In this document: positions 1-4,358 of the stretch, one piece after another | How positions within the stretch are numbered: the stretch's first letter is position 1 | Layout: the number at the start of each line of letters is the position of its first letter | Source: Bacillota bacterium | GTDB taxonomy: Bacteria; Bacillota; Clostridia; Oscillospirales; Oscillospiraceae | Length of the DNA: 5,860 nucleotides | Direction: 5' to 3' | NCBI GenBank assembly: GCA_009781925.1 | Contig: WQUU01000105.1 | Location: 1 to 5,860 of the forward strand | Notes under the pieces: model-generated | Database searches by the model: none | What the model was told of the DNA's origin: nothing | What the model saw: only the letters and a program-made list of their open reading frames with translations | Made by a program: the position numbers and the translations under genes

Positions 1-917
1 ATCTTTTTGATAGAGGCCCGCGCCTGCGCCATCAGGTTGATCAGCCAGCCCAATTCCTGCATGGGCCAGGCCAGCATGACGCCGTAGCCGTTGACCGCCA
101 CCAAAGTGCCGACGCTCATGTCCCCGCCGATGACGAAAATGCCGCCCACCGTGATGACGAGGATGGTCATCAGGCTGGCCAAAAACATGATCACCGGGTT
201 TAGATCCGCCCAGATGCGCGCCTGTTCACGGTTGAGCCGATAATTGTGATCATTCTCCCTGTCAAACTTCTCCTCTTCGTGATCCTCGCGGGCCATGGAG
301 CGGACGAGGCGCACGCCGGTGATGTTCTCCTGCGCGGTCGTATTGAGTACGGCGGCCTGGTCGCTGATTTTTTCAAAGACCGCGCCCAGCTTTTTTTCCA
401 GTACATAGGCCAAATACATCACGAGGGGCAGAAAGAGCAGATAGAGCAGCGTGAGTTTCCAATTCAGCGTGAACAGCATGGCGGTGGGGATCACGATATA
501 AAAACCCTGCTGGATCAGCAGCATCACACAAAATCCGGTGGAAGACATGACGTTTTCCACGTCCTCCTTGATCCGCGACATGAGCTCCCCGGTGTTTCGG
601 CTGTCGAAAAAAGAGACCGAGAGCGTGTTCAAATGGCGGAAAATATCCCGGCGCATGTCGGCGGCCAGGCCGGACGCGGCCCGGTCAAACAGATACTCGC
701 GCTCGTATCCGGAGACCGCGCGCCCCAGGCTGACAAGCAGCAGCGCCAGCAATACGGAGAAAAGCAGCTGGGTCTGTCCCTGGCCGATCACGTTGTCGAT
801 GATGCTCCGCGTCAGCAGCGGGTTCAGCATATCGAGGCCCGTGGAGATCAGCAGAAACAGGATGGCCGGGATATATTGTCTCTTATGTTGTTTTATATAG
901 GGTAAAACGAAGCGCAT
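1..917 (-). CDS. ABC exporter, N-terminal transmembrane domain (partial, runs off left edge)
   Basis: This is the membrane domain of a type I ABC exporter, of the kind that fuses a six-helix membrane domain to a C-terminal ATPase and often exports drugs, peptides or lipids. 305 codons are visible. Hydrophobic segments lie at about residues 14-34, 50-70, 128-150, 155-173, 243-264 and 270-296. Family features include the cytoplasmic loop ending in SFFDSRNTGELMSRI (about 102-116), the second coupling loop with TAQENITGVRLVRSMARED (about 194-212), and the closing QARASIKK, where the linker to the ATPase normally starts. The ATPase lies outside the window. The ATG at 917 has GGAGG at 929-933, 11 nt upstream. 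An intrinsic terminator (943-970) and a 28-codon leader ORF (1005-1091) sit directly upstream, which suggests induction by attenuation. The family is certain; the substrate cannot be told. Such exporters are often heterodimers, and a partner may lie beyond the edge. Confidence 0.95.
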   Translation of the reverse strand, partial: MRFVLPYIKQHKRQYIPAILFLLISTGLDMLNPLLTRSIIDNVIGQGQTQLLFSVLLALLLVSLGRAVSGYEREYLFDRAASGLAADMRRDIFRHLNTLSVSFFDSRNTGELMSRIKEDVENVMSSTGFCVMLLIQQGFYIVIPTAMLFTLNWKLTLLYLLFLPLVMYLAYVLEKKLGAVFEKISDQAAVLNTTAQENITGVRLVRSMAREDHEEEKFDRENDHNYRLNREQARIWADLNPVIMFLASLMTILVITVGGIFVIGGDMSVGTLVAVNGYGVMLAWPMQELGWLINLMAQARASIKK

Positions 918-942
918 GAGAAAAGGTACCTCCGACAGAAAT

Positions 943-970
943 AAAAAAAGCCATGGTTTGACCCATGGCT
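943..970 (-). terminator. Intrinsic terminator (attenuator) in the leader of the ABC exporter gene
   Basis: Read on the minus strand, AGCCATGG, a 6-nt loop (GTCAAA) and CCATGGCT form a perfect 8-bp stem followed at once by a run of T (948-943). It lies between the leader-peptide ORF and the exporter's ribosome binding site, about 10 nt before the GGAGG. It would stop transcripts coming from the promoter at 1133-1161 before they enter the exporter gene. The position is that of an attenuator, not of a gene-end terminator. Confidence 0.85.
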
Positions 971-1032
971 CTAACCGCGATATGGCAATCAGAACAGACT
1001 GCCGCTATCGACAGGAAGCGGAGAGCCGGGTC
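960..1032 (-). promoter_or_regulatory. Candidate antiterminator pairing: leader ORF codons 20-24 with the terminator 5' arm
   Basis: On the minus strand the leader ORF contains GACCCGGCTCT (1032-1022). The terminator's 5' arm with flank reads AGAGCC-AT-GGGTC (972-960). These pair over 11 bp with only a 2-nt AU bulge, and the pairing consumes the entire 5' arm of the terminator. A second, overlapping register is ACCCATG in the leader with CATGGGT in the arm. Between them, the leader stop region (CGATAGCGGCA, 1010-1000) can fold with TGCCATATCG (987-978). The pairings are seen directly; their regulatory meaning is inferred. A ribosome finishing the leader would cover the upstream strand and let the terminator form. 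A ribosome stalled early would leave it free, giving readthrough. Confidence 0.65.
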
Positions 1033-1091
1033 ATGGGTAAAAGATGGATGGAGCCAGCGATCTGCAGTGCCGCGGCGCTCATGAACTTCAT
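1005..1091 (-). CDS. 28-residue leader peptide upstream of ABC exporter (putative attenuation peptide)
   Basis: A short ORF begins at ATG 1091 and ends with TAG at 1005-1007. It is preceded by AAAGGAGG at 1101-1108 with a 9-nt spacer, one of the best ribosome binding sites in the window. The product starts MKFMSAAALQIAGSIH and ends LLPMTRLSASCR. It has no signal peptide or recognisable domain. It lies about 35 nt downstream of the expected start of a perfect promoter and is followed by a terminator and the exporter gene. Leader ORFs in this position are known to sense translation inhibitors (for example upstream of erm genes and of the Bacillus bmrCD exporter). This peptide is not one I can name. 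That it is translated is strongly suggested by the ribosome binding site; that it controls the exporter is inference. Confidence 0.75.
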   Translation of the reverse strand: MKFMSAAALQIAGSIHLLPMTRLSASCR

Positions 1092-1132
1092 TTGACCTGC
1101 CCTCCTTTCCAGAATTTTTTGACGCGGGACAT

Positions 1133-1161
1133 ATTATATTCTATGATCCGCGCAATGTCAA
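1133..1161 (-). promoter_or_regulatory. Consensus sigma-A promoter for leader peptide and ABC exporter
   Basis: On the minus strand TTGACA (1161-1156), a 17-bp spacer and TATAAT (1138-1133) match both consensus hexamers perfectly. Transcription should start near 1126, giving an approximately 35-nt untranslated leader before the 28-codon ORF. A promoter this strong, followed by a terminator before the gene, fits control by premature termination and not by weak initiation. Confidence 0.92.
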
Positions 1162-1180
1162 GAAAAAGGTTAAGCGGAGG

Positions 1181-1513
1181 CTATCTGTTTTCCTTTAAGG
1201 CGCAAACCATCGTCCGGATCAGACTGATCTGCGTCATCTCCAGTGCTCTCAGCGCATCCGCGATTTCACCGATCAATTTTTCCTTAGCGTCCGAATCCCC
1301 GGCGTCCTCCATCGGCAGCAGATCCGACAGCCCGAGGTTGAACCGTTTACAGATATGAACCAGCTTGTCCAGGCTAATCCTCTTTTGGCCCTGCTCGATG
1401 TTCGCGATGTACGAGGGCGCGACGCCGATTTCCGCCGCCAGCTCCTTTTGCGTCAGAGCGTTCATCCTCCTGAAATACTTGATCTTCTGCCCGATGATCT
1501 GCGCGTTTGTCAT
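1181..1513 (-). CDS. XRE-family (Cro/C1-type) helix-turn-helix transcriptional regulator
   Basis: A 110-residue DNA-binding protein. Residues about 9-63 form a Cro/C1-type helix-turn-helix: IGQKIKYFRRMNALTQKELA, then AAEIGVAPSYIANIEQGQKR, then the helix LDKLVHICKRFNLGLSDLL. These are the classic LTQKELA and SYIANIEQGQ helices. The remaining tail of about 45 residues (KEKLIGEIADALRALEMTQISLIRTMV) is predicted to be helical and could serve dimerisation. The ATG at 1513 is preferred over a TTG at 1531 because GAGGGG (1524-1529) lies 10 nt upstream of the ATG. The gene is divergent from the response regulator and codirectional with the leader/exporter unit, whose promoter starts 20 bp after its stop. 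It may regulate either neighbour or itself; no target is shown by the sequence. Confidence 0.92.
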   Translation of the reverse strand: MTNAQIIGQKIKYFRRMNALTQKELAAEIGVAPSYIANIEQGQKRISLDKLVHICKRFNLGLSDLLPMEDAGDSDAKEKLIGEIADALRALEMTQISLIRTMVCALKENR

Positions 1514-1575
1514 CCCGGACACACCCCTCAAATCTTAAATTTTTATAGTCCGCGGCCAAAACAACGGCGAAACTC

Positions 1576-1604
1576 TTGTAAAAACCGCATATTTTTGATA
1601 TCAT
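1576..1604 (+). promoter_or_regulatory. Candidate promoter for the response regulator gene
   Basis: TTGTAA (1576-1581), a 17-bp spacer and TATCAT (1599-1604) give matches of 4/6 and 5/6 to sigma-A consensus. The expected start is near 1611, about 97 nt before the regulator ATG. The -10 is part of a perfect 12-bp palindrome, TATCATATGATA (1599-1610), which is well placed for a repressor, perhaps the divergent XRE protein. No convincing minus-strand promoter for the XRE gene was found in this divergent region. The call rests on hexamer match and spacing only. Confidence 0.55.
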
Positions 1605-1665
1605 ATGATAAATTAACATTTTATTTTACCATTTGCGGCACAGGAAAAAAGCGTGGACGGCGGAT

Positions 1666-1695
1666 GATGTTGAGTGATGTTGAGCGATGTTGAGA
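1666..1695 (+). repeat. Three head-to-tail 10-bp repeats (GATGTTGAGN) before the response regulator
   Basis: GATGTTGAGT, GATGTTGAGC and GATGTTGAGA follow each other without gap; nine of ten positions are identical. The period equals one helical turn, so all units present the same face of the DNA. They end at the ribosome binding site AGAGGG (1693-1698). Within each unit, TGTTGAG resembles the Spo0A box TGTCGAA at five of seven positions. Because the adjacent gene encodes a Spo0A-type DNA-binding domain, these are candidate autoregulatory operators. They lie downstream of the proposed promoter, where bound protein would act as a roadblock. Confidence 0.85.
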
Positions 1696-1707
1696 GGGAC
1701 GCGAGCC

Positions 1708-2508
1708 ATGGAAGATGACAAACCGATGCGTTTGATCCTCATTGAGGACGATATTGCCGCGTGCAGGGTATTCACGGATCGCGCGGGCGGCAGGACGGAC
1801 GTCGCTTTTGTAGGCGTAACCGGGCGCAGCGATGAGGGGCTGGAATATGTGAAGGACAAGCTGCCGGAGGCGGTCATTCTGGATTTGGAACTAAACTGGG
1901 GCTCGGGCTCCGGGCTGGATTTTCTGGAGGCCCTTCAAAAAACAGAGCTGAGTGTCCGCCCCATCGTTGTCGTGACGACGCGCAACCGCTCCGAGCTCAT
2001 GCAGGAACACCTCTACTCGTATGGCGTTGAATGGGTATTTTGCAAGAAGCAGGCGGGGTACAGCCCTGAAATGGTGCTGAATCACCTGGTCAAGCTGCGC
2101 CCGTATTTATCCGCGCGGCAGGTTGGCCTGTCCCCCGAGCTCCGGACATTGGAGACGCCCGAAGAGCTGAGGATTCGCATCACGCAGAGAATTGACGCCG
2201 AACTGAACGCGATCGGCATCTCGCCGAGGTTCAAAGGCCGGGAGCTTCTGCAAGAGGCGATACTCCTGCTGATCGGTAAGGAGAAGAAAGAGTTCGACAC
2301 GGTATTTTATGACCTCTCCGTAAAACACAAGACCCACTACAACAACATCGTCCGCAACATACAGGCGGCGATCCAAAGCGCATGGCAGAACAACGACCTT
2401 GATACCTTGGAGCTGCTCTACACCGCCCCGGTTCGCAGAGACATCGGCGCCCCCACGCCGACCGAGTTCACCCATTATTACGCGAATAAGATCCGCCGAA
2501 GCATATAG
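1708..2508 (+). CDS. Two-component response regulator with Spo0A-type DNA-binding domain
   Basis: A 266-residue transcription factor. Residues 7-130 are a receiver domain: RLILIEDD gives the acidic pocket (E13, D14, D15), VILDLEL the phosphoacceptor D59, VVVTT the switch threonines (T90/T91), and FCKKQ the conserved lysine (113/114). Residues about 152-264 align with the Spo0A effector domain: IGISPRFKGRELLQEAILLL, the helix-turn-helix part with YNNIVRNIQAAIQSAW, and the closing PTPTEFTHYYANKIRRS (compare PTNSEFIAMVADKLRL in Bacillus Spo0A). The recognition-helix region reads HYNNIVRN where Spo0A has ASRVERA, so its site probably differs from the 0A box. ATG 1708 is chosen because AGAGGG lies 9 nt upstream; a start at 1687 would fall inside the repeats. 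It is probably a Spo0A paralogue paired with the kinase downstream, not Spo0A itself, since the neighbours are not those of spo0A. Confidence 0.92.
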   Translation: MEDDKPMRLILIEDDIAACRVFTDRAGGRTDVAFVGVTGRSDEGLEYVKDKLPEAVILDLELNWGSGSGLDFLEALQKTELSVRPIVVVTTRNRSELMQEHLYSYGVEWVFCKKQAGYSPEMVLNHLVKLRPYLSARQVGLSPELRTLETPEELRIRITQRIDAELNAIGISPRFKGRELLQEAILLLIGKEKKEFDTVFYDLSVKHKTHYNNIVRNIQAAIQSAWQNNDLDTLELLYTAPVRRDIGAPTPTEFTHYYANKIRRSI

Positions 2509-2519
2509 GATCGACCCCC

Positions 2520-2564
2520 AGCAGCCCTGGATAGTTTCAATTCGAGACTACCCGGGACTGCTTT
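2520..2564 (+). terminator. Possible weak terminator after the response regulator gene
   Basis: Starting 12 nt after the stop, AGCAGCCCTGGATAGT (2520-2535) can pair with ACTACCCGGGACTGCT (2547-2562): a 16-position stem with two mismatches, one G-U wobble and an 11-nt loop. Only three T follow, so termination would be partial. It may instead protect the 3' end of the message. Confidence 0.45.
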
Positions 2565-2570
2565 GACATC

Positions 2571-2650
2571 ACGCAACATCACTCAACCACGGTTAGCAAC
2601 GGTTAGCCACGGTCAACCACGGTTAACCACGGTCAACAACGGTCTCCCAC
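2571..2650 (+). repeat. Array of eight degenerate 10-bp repeats downstream of the response regulator
   Basis: Eight consecutive 10-mers keep strict phase: ACGCAACATC, ACTCAACCAC, GGTTAGCAAC, GGTTAGCCAC, GGTCAACCAC, GGTTAACCAC, GGTCAACAAC and a decayed GGTCTCCCAC. On the minus strand the unit reads GTGGTTGACC or similar, matching the core of the left array (GATGTTGAGT). The array is therefore the same repeat family in opposite orientation. Fourteen bases, CAACATCACTCAAC at 2574-2587, are the exact reverse complement of 1669-1682. A period of 10 is not a multiple of three, so this is not a coding repeat. It lies about 85 bp upstream of the 15-codon ORF and may be the operator for that transcript. 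Confidence 0.85.
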
Positions 2651-2685
2651 CGCTCGGAGTTTTTTGCTCCGCGCGGTACCTTTTT
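2650..2685 (+). terminator. Terminator-like hairpin between repeat array and the 15-codon ORF
   Basis: CCGCTCGGAG (2650-2659) pairs with CTCCGCGCGG (2667-2676) around a TTTTTTG loop, with one T/C mismatch. After four nucleotides comes TTTTT (2681-2685). The gap between stem and T-run makes it a modest terminator. The T-run also forms the 5' arm of the next hairpin (2679-2724), so the two structures may be alternatives within one regulatory leader. Confidence 0.5.
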
Positions 2686-2727
2686 GCCATCGAATCGCAA
2701 GAAATCGCGAAATATGGCAAAAGGGGG
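2679..2727 (+). promoter_or_regulatory. Hairpin partly sequestering the ribosome binding site of the 15-codon ORF
   Basis: CCTTTTTGCCAT (2679-2690) is complementary to ATGGCAAAAGG (2714-2724), 11 bp with one bulged T. Inside it, TCGC (2695-2698) can pair with GCGA (2707-2710). The 3' arm overlaps the ribosome binding site AAAAGGGGG (2719-2727). The pairing is directly visible. That it regulates translation, as a riboswitch, protein site or temperature-sensitive stem would, is inference. It matches no riboswitch class I recognise. Confidence 0.5.
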
Positions 2728-2735
2728 CATTACAT

Positions 2736-2783
2736 ATGGCCTTTTGGGATTGGCTTATTCGTTTAATGGTTGGAAAAACATAA
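2736..2783 (+). CDS. 15-residue amphipathic micropeptide (MAFWDWLIRLMVGKT), function unknown
   Basis: ATG 2736 to TAA 2783 encodes MAFWDWLIRLMVGKT. The ribosome binding site AAAAGGGGG (2719-2727) with an 8-nt spacer is near ideal and nearly the same as the one before the kinase (AAAGGGGG, also 8 nt). A strong terminator starts 12 nt after the stop, as after a complete small gene. The peptide is hydrophobic and aromatic with single charges D5, R9 and K14, and would probably lie on a membrane as a short helix. It has no signal peptide, no cysteine and no AgrD-like features. Placed between response regulator and sensor kinase, it could be the kinase's ligand, a modulator of it, or a leader peptide for it. 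I do not recognise a family. Confidence 0.6.
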   Translation: MAFWDWLIRLMVGKT

Positions 2784-2795
2784 GAAGTATGCGAG

Positions 2796-2823
2796 AAAGG
2801 CCGGCGCTGTGCCGGCCTTTTTC
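2796..2823 (+). terminator. Strong intrinsic terminator between the micropeptide and the kinase gene
   Basis: AAAGGCCGGC (2796-2805), loop GCTGT, and GCCGGCCTTT (2811-2820) form a perfect 10-bp stem running into TTTTT, then further T-rich sequence. It ends transcripts from the micropeptide side, so the kinase would depend on readthrough or on its own promoter. GGCCTTT at 2738-2744, the first codons of the micropeptide, can pair with the 5' arm AAAGGCC (2796-2802), a possible antiterminator. Confidence 0.9.
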
Positions 2824-2852
2824 TTGTATTTTTATCATTTTTATGGTAATAT
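2824..2852 (+). promoter_or_regulatory. Candidate promoter for the sensor kinase gene
   Basis: TTGTAT (2824-2829), a 17-bp spacer and TAATAT (2847-2852) lie directly after the terminator. TG one base before the -10 (TGGTAATAT) is an extended -10 feature that can offset a weak -35. A start near 2859-2860 would leave only about 18 nt before the proposed ATT start, just enough to hold the ribosome binding site. The hexamers are imperfect (3/6 and 4/6). Confidence 0.45.
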
Positions 2853-2877
2853 ATCGTTCAGAAAGGGGGTAGTTCCC

Positions 2878-4305
2878 ATTTTTTCTGTTCTGGGCGATAT
2901 CATCGTAATGCTTGGCTTATTGGCCTCTTCTTTTTACATTTTTATGAAAGCCGTTCAATATACCGCGCCGATAGGTCGAAAAGTCTTCATTATAATATTA
3001 TGGTGCGTATTGTGGGCCGCTTTATACGCCGCAGGACAATCTTGGATGCCGCTTCCGCTGTTCAGAGTATTCATATGTGTGATATCTATTATTTTTGTCT
3101 TCCTGTTAACCAGGCTAAAACTGGATACAGTTATTTCAGCATACTTGTTATCGTTCGGAATCAGCTATTTTCTGTATTATATAGCAATATTTTTTGCTGG
3201 TCTTGTCTTTGCCCCCATGGTAAGCAGTGGACATGTATTCGGAACCACACTTAATTTTAATCAGCCAATTTACCTTTTGATATATACCCTTGCATTTATT
3301 TTTCAATTTTCTTTCGCCGTCCTGCTTTTTCGGATTAGGCGCTTCCAAAACGGATTCCCATTTCTGTTTAAACGATACGCGGTCATTGTGGCGTTGGTTT
3401 TGACCGGAATCGTTTTGGTTCTTGTCAGTTGGGCAAGAACTCTTGGTGATGAGTTAGACCCCTTTACCGCATACCTGTTAATCGCCGGTATCCTTATCAT
3501 CGGCGTTGGCATCTTTATCTGGGTCAGGCGGGGCATCCGGGCGTATCAAAAGCGGCGGATGGCGCAGCGCAGCGACGAATACTATACGCGGGAGCTGGCC
3601 GCGAAGGACGCGGAGATTGAGCGGTTAAACGAAAAAGTCATGGCCTTGCAGACGGTGATCCACAAATATACCAACCGTCTGGAGGCGATGGAGGCCGCCC
3701 GGGAGTTGCAGAGTGAATTTCAGGACGAGCTCTCCAAAATAAAAGGCAAAAGGCTCCTGCCCTCCACGAACATCAACGCGATCGACAACATGTTTTCGTA
3801 TTTCGCGGACTTGTTTGCCGCCGGCAAAATTGAGTTTCACCTCACGGTCAGCGGCAGCATTCCGTATATGGCCGAACATGTCGTTGACCGGAGCAGGCTG
3901 GAGACGCTGATCGGCGACCACCTCAAGGACGCGCTGACCGCCGTCAGCGCGAGCGGCAACCCTTTCCGCAGCGTTATGGCGGTGATCGGATTGGAGGGGG
4001 ACGCCTACGCGTTCACGGTGTTCGACAGCGGCGTCCCCTTTGAAGCGGACACCTTGGCACGGCTCGGAACGGAGGCTGTGACCACCCATGCCGGCGCGGG
4101 CGGCAGCGGAATCGGCTTCATGACCACCTTTGAAACTATGCGGGCCTGCGGCGCCAGTTTGATCATCAGCGAGCGGGAACCGAGCGATACGGACTATACG
4201 AAGTCTGTTTCCGTCCGCTTCGACGGCAAGAACCGGTACATCATCAAGACGCACAGGCCCGAAGCTTTCCCGGAAAGCGGCAGATATACGGTAATCGGTC
4301 AATAG
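2878..4305 (+). CDS. GHKL-type (AgrC-like) sensor histidine kinase, multi-pass membrane protein
   Basis: A 475-residue sensor kinase, presumably the partner of the Spo0A-like regulator. The first 220 residues or so hold six to seven hydrophobic segments (about 3-24, 34-52, 60-78, 82-113, 131-152, 167-186, 196-216). A charged coiled coil follows (about 230-294), carrying IHKYTNRL with the likely phosphoacceptor H262. The ATPase domain shows the N-box region GDHLKDALTAV (an Asp, D351, where Asn is usual), the G1 motif DSGVPF (383-388) and the G2 motif GAGGSGIGFMTTF (406-418). The start is uncertain: ATT 2878 lies 8 nt after AAAGGGGG (2862-2869); the first in-frame ATG is 2908, with no good ribosome site; a TTG at 2770 would place the terminator inside the gene. 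The membrane half is AT-rich, the cytoplasmic half GC-rich. The ligand is unknown; the topology resembles peptide-sensing AgrC kinases. Confidence 0.9.
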   Translation: MFSVLGDIIVMLGLLASSFYIFMKAVQYTAPIGRKVFIIILWCVLWAALYAAGQSWMPLPLFRVFICVISIIFVFLLTRLKLDTVISAYLLSFGISYFLYYIAIFFAGLVFAPMVSSGHVFGTTLNFNQPIYLLIYTLAFIFQFSFAVLLFRIRRFQNGFPFLFKRYAVIVALVLTGIVLVLVSWARTLGDELDPFTAYLLIAGILIIGVGIFIWVRRGIRAYQKRRMAQRSDEYYTRELAAKDAEIERLNEKVMALQTVIHKYTNRLEAMEAARELQSEFQDELSKIKGKRLLPSTNINAIDNMFSYFADLFAAGKIEFHLTVSGSIPYMAEHVVDRSRLETLIGDHLKDALTAVSASGNPFRSVMAVIGLEGDAYAFTVFDSGVPFEADTLARLGTEAVTTHAGAGGSGIGFMTTFETMRACGASLIISEREPSDTDYTKSVSVRFDGKNRYIIKTHRPEAFPESGRYTVIGQ

Positions 4306-4315
4306 CGCCGGCCGC

Positions 4316-4358
4316 AAAAATTACCCTAATAGCAAGTTTTAATTGCTATTAGGGGTAA
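4316..4358 (-). terminator. Long inverted repeat after the kinase gene: minus-strand terminator and possible operator
   Basis: TTACCCTAATAGCAA (4321-4335) and TTGCTATTAGGGGTAA (4343-4358) are complementary over 15 bp with one bulged G, around a 7-nt loop. On the minus strand the stem is followed by TTTTT (4320-4316), a fair terminator for transcripts coming from the right. On the plus strand only TTT follows, so it is a poorer terminator for the kinase. The 3' arm contains the -35 of the next promoter, so it could also be a repressor site. Confidence 0.7.

Noticed and set aside
246..905. Long plus-strand open frame opposite the ABC exporter
   Set aside because: It is antisense to a clear ABC membrane domain, rich in Gln, His and Arg, with no ribosome site; typical shadow frame of GC-rich coding DNA.
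2563..2568. TTGACA as a -35 box for the micropeptide transcript
   Set aside because: No -10-like hexamer lies 16-18 bp downstream; that stretch is inside the repeat array.
1669..2587. Terminal inverted repeats of an insertion sequence around the response regulator
   Set aside because: The enclosed gene is a response regulator, not a transposase. The inverted match is embedded in longer tandem arrays and there is no target-site duplication visible.
2571..2650. CRISPR-like repeat array
   Set aside because: Units are only 10 bp, directly abutting and degenerate, with no spacers and no cas genes nearby.
2563..2766. 67-codon plus-strand frame running through the repeat array
   Set aside because: It starts inside the array without a ribosome site, its composition simply reflects the 10-bp repeat, and it overlaps the better-supported 15-codon ORF.
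2736..2783. Type I toxin peptide
   Set aside because: At 15 residues it is too short for a membrane-spanning toxin, and no antisense RNA promoter was seen on the opposite strand.
2770..2877. TTG start at 2770 giving a 511-residue kinase
   Set aside because: This start lies inside the 15-codon ORF, has no ribosome site, and would place a perfect intrinsic terminator and a promoter inside the coding sequence.
3625..4317. 230-codon minus-strand frame opposite the kinase cytoplasmic domain
   Set aside because: Antisense to clear GHKL motifs, His/Arg/Val-rich composition, no recognisable domain and no promoter or ribosome site.
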